Of a stretch of DNA of 64,000 nt, positions 62,901 to 64,000 are shown one piece after another; position 1 is the first letter of the stretch; each line of letters opens with the position of its first letter. Position numbers and translations under genes: made by a program. A model generated the notes under the pieces. That model did not search any database. It had not been told where the DNA came from and worked only from the letters and a program-made list of their open reading frames with translations. The stretch is taken from contig JABAKD010000010.1 of NCBI GenBank assembly GCA_012845835.1, positions 8,675,599 through 8,739,598 on the forward strand, in the 5' to 3' direction. Source of the stretch: Undaria pinnatifida. Lineage: Eukaryota > Sar > Phaeophyceae > Laminariales > Alariaceae.

Positions 62901-63913
62901 CTAGGCCATGGGATTTGGCATCCGATACGTAGCATTTTTTTTTTCTCCAAATCAGTTTTTTTGGAGAAGTTTTGAGCTTCCAAATTGAGGAACCTAAAAA
63001 AAAAAGGGGCTCGCCTCTATCGTGGAGCCTGCTTAGTGACTGTGGATCTGAGGTACGACTTACGACTAGGGAGGGAAGAGGAGAAATACAAAAGTGCGAA
63101 AATAATAGATGGCATGAGCAAAAATAAGCATGAAAGAAAGAGCGACCCGCCTGCTGTTTTGTTTGTTTTCCTGGTTTTTCATAGTTTTTTTGCATGGATT
63201 TTTTCTTCCAGCTTTGGGCATCCGTCGTCCGTTTTCGTGGTTTGCCGCTTTCCTTTTGATCGACCGCAGTCGTTTTATCGAACTCGTGCTAGAAACATGT
63301 CTCCCCATATATGGAGCCTTGAAAATCTGAGTATCGACCACCCAATCGGTCGCACTCGCAGCTTTTTTTTTTTTAATAGTTTACAAGGTTTCCCTCCCGG
63401 ATGTGGTCGACGTGTAATTCCGAAGGTGGAATGGAAAAGGGGAGAAACCCAGACGCGTTTTTATGAGCCACCAGGTACCAAGTACCAGGTACATACCGGT
63501 AAGTAGCATAATTAGCCGCCGGAAAGAGAATCAAGTAGACGGCCAAGTAGCACCGACCAGCCCAAACGGGTATATTATGAAAATGTAAACGATAGCAGCC
63601 GATGTAGTCAGCAAACGAGTTTATATACATCGTATGTTCTTTTAACCCCCCCCGCTCCCCCCCCTCCCCCTCCTCGCCTCCCTCCCACGTCATCGTTGGT
63701 CTGAATTATGTGCACGGTTTTTGTACGTCAGCTGGAGGTGAGATTGCGAGATTCTGTGTTGGGGGATCCGTCGCTGATGGCGAAGATGCTAAGGCTTGCG
63801 GGGGATATTCTGTGGAAGCTCCGACGAGAGAGGGAGGGCGTGAGGAATTACCTGCGATGCCTAGCCGTGGTGGCGGAGGCGGAGGAGGCTCAGGACGCGT
63901 CGCACGATGGAAT
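33769..63913 (+). CDS. SH2-domain protein with EF-hand-like N-terminus and TPR-like C-terminus (multi-exon, 3' end outside window)
   Basis: Exons: 33769-33873 (start ATG in CCATGG), 34648-34844, 58920-59079, perhaps 59528-59550, 59837-60032, 60906-60968, 61803-61880, 63732-63913, then on beyond the window. Exon 2 gives an EF-hand-like helix pair ending RRFGPMSSCLVKAA. Exon 3 starts the SH2 domain (EPWFHGSMSRDEATRAI; GVFLFRYS with the phosphotyrosine-binding Arg), completed by exon 59837 (CLINKGPQGYELPG). SH2 domains bind phosphotyrosine, so a cytosolic signalling adaptor or scaffold is likely. The later exons are helical and TPR-like. An EF-hand-type module just before an SH2 domain recalls CBL. 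Exon 2 and exon 3 join in phase over a 24-kb intron. The phase between exon 3 (ends phase 0) and 59837 (needs two bases upstream) calls for one further small exon. No kinase domain is present in the window. Confidence 0.75.
34274..34345 (+). repeat. CTG/CTTG-rich microsatellite in SH2 intron 1
   Basis: Interrupted CTGCTGCTGCTTGCTG units. The Gln/Ser-rich minus-strand and Leu/Cys-rich plus-strand frames are artefacts. Confidence 0.95.
34648..34844 (+). CDS. SH2 gene exon 2: EF-hand-like segment
   Basis: Acceptor GCGTCTGTCAG. Encodes RRHHTAWVSQLPEATPAEMV, then RYAFNRGSPARAAASEVVTT and HLELFLRRFGPM. The donor is GCAAA|GTGAGA (phase 2). Read through, the same bases give a TGA at 34846, but the two leftover A plus the first G of exon 3 make Lys and the motif CLVKAAK-SLFDDNG. 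The calcium-binding residues of a true EF loop are not evident. Confidence 0.75.
35187..35690 (+). repeat. Composite duplication, unit A copy 1 (carries a SINE)
   Basis: TTTCTTCATTGATTGTCCTC ... then, beyond an inserted SINE, AACGTGACATCGCCAGCAAG, CAGCTCTGCACAAGC and GGGCGGCGTCAGTCGCCCGC. Units A2 (39737-39998) and A3 (40757-41034) share the sequence without the SINE. Confidence 0.85.
35262..35489 (-). mobile_element. tRNA-derived SINE, inserted in unit A, with target-site duplication
   Basis: On the minus strand: head CGGTCGCCCCGGTGGCG, body with GCGATAAAAGTTGAAGGC and a poly(A) tail (T9 at 35261-35269 on the plus strand). GCTGCCT stands at both ends (35255-35261 and 35490-35496). Empty versions of the site exist in the two related units at 39.8 and 40.8 kb. 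The head is truncated internally compared with 36613-36905. Confidence 0.85.
36045..36600 (+). repeat. Composite duplication, unit B copy 1
   Basis: CCTGAGCGGGCTCGGTTGG, CAGCTGAGCTCAGCTTGGCT and imperfect GCAGCGC/GTGCCGTGCGGT tandem stretches, ending GTGCCAGGTATCATGCGAAG. Copy 2 is at 40008-40560 in the same orientation. Confidence 0.85.
36605..36905 (+). mobile_element. tRNA-derived SINE, full-length
   Basis: Head CGTTCGCCCCGGTGGCGTG, internal B-box-like GAGGTCGAGCCCC (36674-36686), body with GCGATAAAAATTGAAGGCG and GGGGGGAGAAGGG, and end AAAGTGTGAGAAAAAAACG. It is the inverse of the shorter copy at 35262-35489, 1.3 kb away. The head resembles a tRNA of the TGGTCTAGTGG (Glu/Asp-like) class. 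Confidence 0.8.
37605..37745 (+). repeat. (GTT)n microsatellite
   Basis: About 25-30 GTT units with a few interruptions. It creates poly-Val, poly-Cys/Leu, poly-Thr and poly-Asn frames that are not genes. The pyrimidine-rich TTTC/TTTG sequence to 38230 makes similar Phe-rich frames. Confidence 0.97.
38753..39025 (+). repeat. T1 dispersed repeat, copy 4
   Basis: TTATAAAAAATAAATTACAC, CTCCAGCTGTGAGGTCGAAT and the rest of the T1 consensus to CTGAGGGGGACACAATCTGA, extended by CAGCTGCGGAAGGAAATGCA as in the inverted copy at 44466. Confidence 0.88.
39737..39998 (+). repeat. Composite duplication, unit A copy 2 (no SINE)
   Basis: TTTCTTCATTTGATTGTCCT, TACTGCCGATCAGAAAGTGA, CAGCTCTGCACAAGC and GGGCGGCGTCAGCCGCCTGC. 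It provides the empty SINE site (ACTGCCGATCAGAA). Confidence 0.85.
40008..40560 (+). repeat. Composite duplication, unit B copy 2
   Basis: Starts CCTGAGCGGACGCGGTTGG and ends GTGCCAGGTATCATTCGAAG. It keeps the CAGCTGAGCTCAGCTTGGCT block and the GTGCCGTGCTG tandem stretch. Confidence 0.85.
40757..41034 (+). repeat. Composite duplication, unit A copy 3 (no SINE)
   Basis: TTTCTTCATTGATTGAGTG, TACTGCCGATCAGAACGTGA, GGGCGGCGTCAGCCGCCCGC. With 39737-40560 the order is A-B-A. Confidence 0.85.
41035..42780. other. No gene recognised
   Basis: Intron sequence with several TACCAGGTA/TACCTGGTA words (for example 41680 and 41970) and a short GC-rich patch (42610-42735, TCCGGAAGCACCTCCGGCGG). I see no exon. 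Confidence 0.5.
42785..43870. mobile_element. Foldback-type element with palindromic tandem subrepeats
   Basis: The left arm (42785-43185) is an array of about 36-bp units of the form CCCGTACCCGGAACTTCTGG-AAGTTCTGTACG. The right arm (43385-43870) carries the same array reversed. The ends are inverted: CCCGGGTATTACCCTACAAAG at the left (split 42786-42806) and CTTTGTAGGGTAATACGCGG at the right. Each unit contains GAACTTC-nn-GAAGTTC, itself a hairpin. A central 200 bp (43186-43384) has no open frame. The architecture matches foldback elements, which are non-autonomous. Confidence 0.75.
43260..43312 (-). repeat. T1 terminal fragment inside foldback centre
   Basis: ACTTCGATCTCACAGCTGGA then GTGCATTTTTATTTTTTCAA. 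A second copy of the surrounding central sequence, at 44745-44879, lacks this fragment. Confidence 0.7.
43880..44025 (-). repeat. Further subrepeat array beyond foldback end
   Basis: GTTCGGGTACGGGTATGAAT, AACGTTCCGGGTACGGGTAG and a second terminus-like GGTAATTCCCGGGTAAATAC. It suggests a nested or partly duplicated right arm. Confidence 0.7.
44466..44724 (-). repeat. T1 dispersed repeat, copy 5
   Basis: ACTGATGCATTTCCTCCCAC, TCCCCCTCAGAAACGGGTTT, then the inverse of the whole T1 consensus to TTTTAATTTTTATAATAAAA. Confidence 0.88.
44745..44879 (-). repeat. Second copy of foldback central region (without T1 fragment)
   Basis: GTGTCCTTGGTTAATACG, ACGTGCCCTTAGAAACGAAA, GAACAACAGGTG and GGTTCGGTTTGTGTGACTGA. 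This is the inverse of 43205-43375 minus the 50-bp T1 fragment. Confidence 0.75.
44819..45375 (-). mobile_element. Poly(T)-ended insert between 61-bp perfect direct repeats
   Basis: The 61 bp from TGTATGATACATACTGCTTG to TGACTGACAAAACATGAC stand unchanged at 44819-44879 and 45315-45375. Between them lie 28 T and about 407 bp of sequence unrelated to the flanks. On the minus strand this is a 3'-poly(A) retroposed segment with a long target-site duplication. The insert shows no recognised domain. Confidence 0.7.
46110..46545. repeat. Inverted copy of foldback left arm
   Basis: CTGAATGAATACAGAGCTCC (inverse of the arm's inner edge near 43170) followed by reverse-oriented subrepeats such as CAGAACTTACAGAAGTTCCG and the terminus CTTTGTAGGGTAATACCCGG (46487-46506). 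Confidence 0.8.
46715..47145. repeat. Inverted copy of foldback right arm
   Basis: Terminus-like CCTGGGTATTACCCGTACCC, forward subrepeats (CCGGAACTTCTGGAAGTTC) and the inner edge ACCCACAAACCCTACAGAAC, which is the inverse of the sequence near 43390. Together with 46110-46545 the element is inside out: its ends face each other. Confidence 0.8.
47146..50200. other. Intron sequence, no gene recognised
   Basis: Contains a degenerate T1 end (47172-47215), a short piece of the 6322 direct repeat (GACCACGGACTTGATTATGC at 47284), and C/G runs at 49840-49868. Open frames at 48192-48786 are not supported by motifs. Confidence 0.45.
50205..50265 (-). repeat. Copia leader-like fragment
   Basis: GAGATATTACCTCTGCGACC and AGAAAATACATCGAATGCCT resemble 18942-18990 next to the copia gag. 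This is probably a relic of the leader of another copia copy. Confidence 0.45.
50270..52955. other. Intron sequence, no gene recognised
   Basis: Frames at 50662-51242 on both strands look moderately coding but have no splice-bounded structure or motif. The region 51350-51960 carries repeated CTGGAGGAA and AGTCAAGCTC words (51590-51640 and 51905-51935), a weak imperfect duplication. Confidence 0.4.
52960..53296 (-). mobile_element. tRNA-derived SINE, full-length
   Basis: On the minus strand: head CGGTCGCCCCGGTGGTCTAG then TGGTTACCCTCG, B-box-like TTCAGTTCGATTCCCCG, then CTGCTGAGAGCGCC, TTCTTCTCGCGATGAAATGA, AGGCACGCACCGTAGTGGGG and an AACAAAAAAAGAAGAAAAAG tail. The A-box TGGTCTAGTGG matches Glu/Asp-type tRNAs. 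Confidence 0.88.
54597..54657 (+). repeat. TTTACCAGTGGTCAA dispersed repeat
   Basis: GGTTAACCTTTTACCAGTGG then TATTAGTAATACCCTCTATT. It is the cleanest copy of the unit also found at 29556-29710 and 58460. Confidence 0.8.
55405..55615 (+). CDS. Candidate exon, unrecognised, inside the SH2 intron
   Basis: Excellent acceptor (GCCCCCCCCTCCAAG) and donor (CCAACT|GTAAGT). Encodes GDHVDFTCVTGYLEQGKHVV, NPAEVLLNRNTAMEDARFQE and RLSKSAEPCFRRDSN. Its phases (starts with one base, ends complete) do not fit between exons 2 and 3 of the SH2 gene, so it would belong to another gene nested in the intron, or be a dead exon. The 270-codon minus-strand frame over the same bases (54882-55694) has no motifs and I treat it as shadow. 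Confidence 0.35.
56076..56219 (-). CDS. Candidate last exon, unrecognised (nested, minus strand)
   Basis: Acceptor TTTACTCGCAG on the minus strand. It encodes ALYDASKVLNCKGAGDQLKR, HDCFTEACPAVFLGDD and PVPDWVEGVFS before TAA at 56076-56078. It has three cysteines and balanced composition but no recognised family. Confidence 0.35.
   Translation of the reverse strand, partial: ALYDASKVLNCKGAGDQLKRHDCFTEACPAVFLGDDPVPDWVEGVFS
57757..57942 (+). other. Coding-like segment, strand uncertain, unrecognised
   Basis: The plus-strand frame ends EHICEACPNKKRGMVDATEP then WVGDDFNYTLRQRSYP before TGA. An acceptor TGGTCACAG is at 57800. The opposite strand is also open. It sits 56 bp from another coding-like segment on the minus strand. 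Confidence 0.25.
57998..58142 (-). CDS. Candidate last exon, unrecognised (nested, minus strand)
   Basis: On the minus strand: TVEKENLPFVAWAQYHEEGT, NSGAVAAQFNEMGLSFQIK and LSSGAS before TAG at 57998. Acceptor CAAGCACAGCAG. Composition is convincingly protein-like. Upstream exons of such a gene were not found before 58900, so it may be a remnant. Confidence 0.35.
58460..58520 (+). repeat. TTTACCAGTGGTCAA dispersed repeat, diverged
   Basis: GGGTTAACCTTTTACCTGCG then GAGTCGTAATACCCTCTAAT, 400 bp before the SH2 exon. Confidence 0.7.
58920..59079 (+). CDS. SH2 gene exon 3: SH2 domain, first half
   Basis: Acceptor GCGGGCTTACAG, donor GAACAG|GTCAGC. It encodes SLFDDNGCLEPWFHGSMSRD and SGVFLFRYSDRPEQ. 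WFHG opens the domain, Arg in SRDEA is the alpha-A arginine, and Arg in FLFRYS is the invariant beta-B arginine that grips phosphotyrosine. Confidence 0.88.
59266..59450 (+). repeat. 15-bp minisatellite in SH2 gene intron
   Basis: About 12 tandem variants of GTAGCCGTTGGATAT (for example GTAACCGTCGGATGT). Every unit is 15 bp, so the array keeps one reading frame on each strand (Gln/Arg/Leu/Val-rich on the minus strand). It lies between the two SH2-domain exons. Confidence 0.92.
59528..59550 (+). CDS. SH2 gene, candidate 23-nt microexon
   Basis: CTCATCAG|GTTTGGCACGCG...AAACGT|GTTGCG would encode VWHARLN plus two bases. It supplies exactly the phase needed between exon 3 (phase 0) and the exon at 59837, and a hydrophobic beta-C-like strand. 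The donor (GTTGCG) is weak, so this is a guess to be tested. Confidence 0.25.
59837..60032 (+). CDS. SH2 gene exon: SH2 domain, second half
   Basis: Acceptor GCATATCGCAG, donor ACGCAG|GTGAGG. Encodes NDRRMMRCLINKGPQGYELP, then HHVWADLGMFVRAQLANG and KHAVPSALHFECQVEIEE. R-C-L-I...G-Y-E-L...F...L..FV is the beta-D to alpha-B part of an SH2 fold, followed by the usual P-V/A-P-S end. Confidence 0.85.
60045..60215 (+). repeat. G-rich polypurine stretch in SH2 gene intron
   Basis: GGAGGGAGG/GGGGAAGG units starting 12 bp after the donor of the exon ending at 60032. A second G-rich block lies at 60365-60425. Confidence 0.85.
60906..60968 (+). CDS. SH2 gene exon
   Basis: Acceptor GTTTTCGTTGCAG, donor GCTCAG|GTGTGT. 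Its 21 codons, AFPGTPAGEIADIRTRFARA plus Gln, are phase 0 at both ends and continue the preceding exon. The function of this stretch is unknown; it is a short helical linker. Confidence 0.7.
61803..61880 (+). CDS. SH2 gene exon
   Basis: Acceptor TTCCGTCCCAG, donor CAGGAG|GTGCGT. Its 26 codons (DQVIGDIGVGPTADRVLQRT then LVAVQE) are phase 0 at both ends. They may form the first helix of a TPR-like unit completed in the next exon. Confidence 0.65.
62508..63120 (+). mobile_element. tRNA-derived SINE with internal insertion
   Basis: Head CAGTCGCCTCGGTGGTCTAG then TGGTTTCCCTCGAATG, B-box-like GGTTCTGGAATTCTAA, body CAACTGCTGAGCGCC, GAAATCTTCTCGCGATAAAA and AGGCGCGTACCGTAGTGGGG, and end AAAAGTGCGAAAATAATAG (63090). 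About 200 bp with T8-T9 and A9 tracts (62805-63010) interrupts the body relative to the copy at 52960. Confidence 0.85.
63732..63913 (+). CDS. SH2 gene exon: TPR-like helices
   Basis: Acceptor TTGTACGTCAG, donor GGAAT|GTGAGG (phase 2). Encodes LRDSVLGDPSLMAKMLRLAG and DILWKLRREREGVRNYLRCL, whose L-A-x-x-L/I-x-x-L spacing resembles TPR helices. The gene continues past the window. Confidence 0.7.
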
Positions 63914-64000
63914 GTGAGGAGGAGGAGGAGAGGGGAACGGGGGGTGGGAGGCGGGAGGCGGGCAGGGGGGGCGGGAGGAGGAGGAGGAGGAGGGGGCGTA
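63905..64000 (+). repeat. G/A-rich microsatellite-like stretch at window end
   Basis: GGAGGAGGAGG and GGGAGGCGGG units immediately after the donor at 63914, continuing beyond the window. Confidence 0.85.

Overview
The window reads as nuclear DNA of an intron-rich eukaryote, most likely a stramenopile and probably a brown alga. This is inferred from the combination of short exons (60-400 bp) separated by long repeat-filled introns, decayed LINE and Ty1/copia elements, TTAGGG-type telomeric repeats, a GT41-type glycosyltransferase and an SH2 protein. No species marker such as rRNA or organelle sequence is present. There are no operons, CRISPR arrays or convincing tRNA genes. Most long open frames are artefacts of simple repeats or of repeat decay.

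Layout. Positions 1-3020 hold a frameshifted LINE that runs in from before the window. A 5'-truncated second copy lies at 10870-12100. Between and after them are two families of dispersed repeats (called T1 and T2 here), large direct and inverted duplications, two unrecognised coding-like segments at 5134-5697, and an isolated first exon of an SLC35-type nucleotide-sugar transporter on the minus strand (7951-8211). A decayed Ty1/copia element occupies about 13.7-18.9 kb on the minus strand. A minisatellite of spaced CCRYGG palindromes at 20.1-21.2 kb encloses a perfect interstitial telomeric tract.

Two multi-exon genes could be assembled by eye from splice signals, reading phase and family motifs. 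The first (21470-30770, plus; perhaps starting near 19.8 kb) encodes a TPR/GT41 glycosyltransferase related to O-GlcNAc transferase/SPINDLY. The second starts at 33769 (plus) and leaves the window at 63913. It encodes an EF-hand-like region, an SH2 domain and a helical, TPR-like C-terminus.

The most striking inference is that exons 2 and 3 of the SH2 gene (34844 and 58920) join in phase and in family order across a 24-kb intron. That intron is a repeat nursery: tRNA-derived SINEs (one with a clean target-site duplication and matching empty sites), a composite duplication, a foldback-type element built of palindromic subrepeats, an inside-out inverted copy of it, and a poly(T)-ended insert between 61-bp perfect direct repeats. 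It also holds a few candidate exons on both strands that I could not identify.

All exon models come from reading the sequence alone. Family assignments rest on remembered motifs, not on a search.
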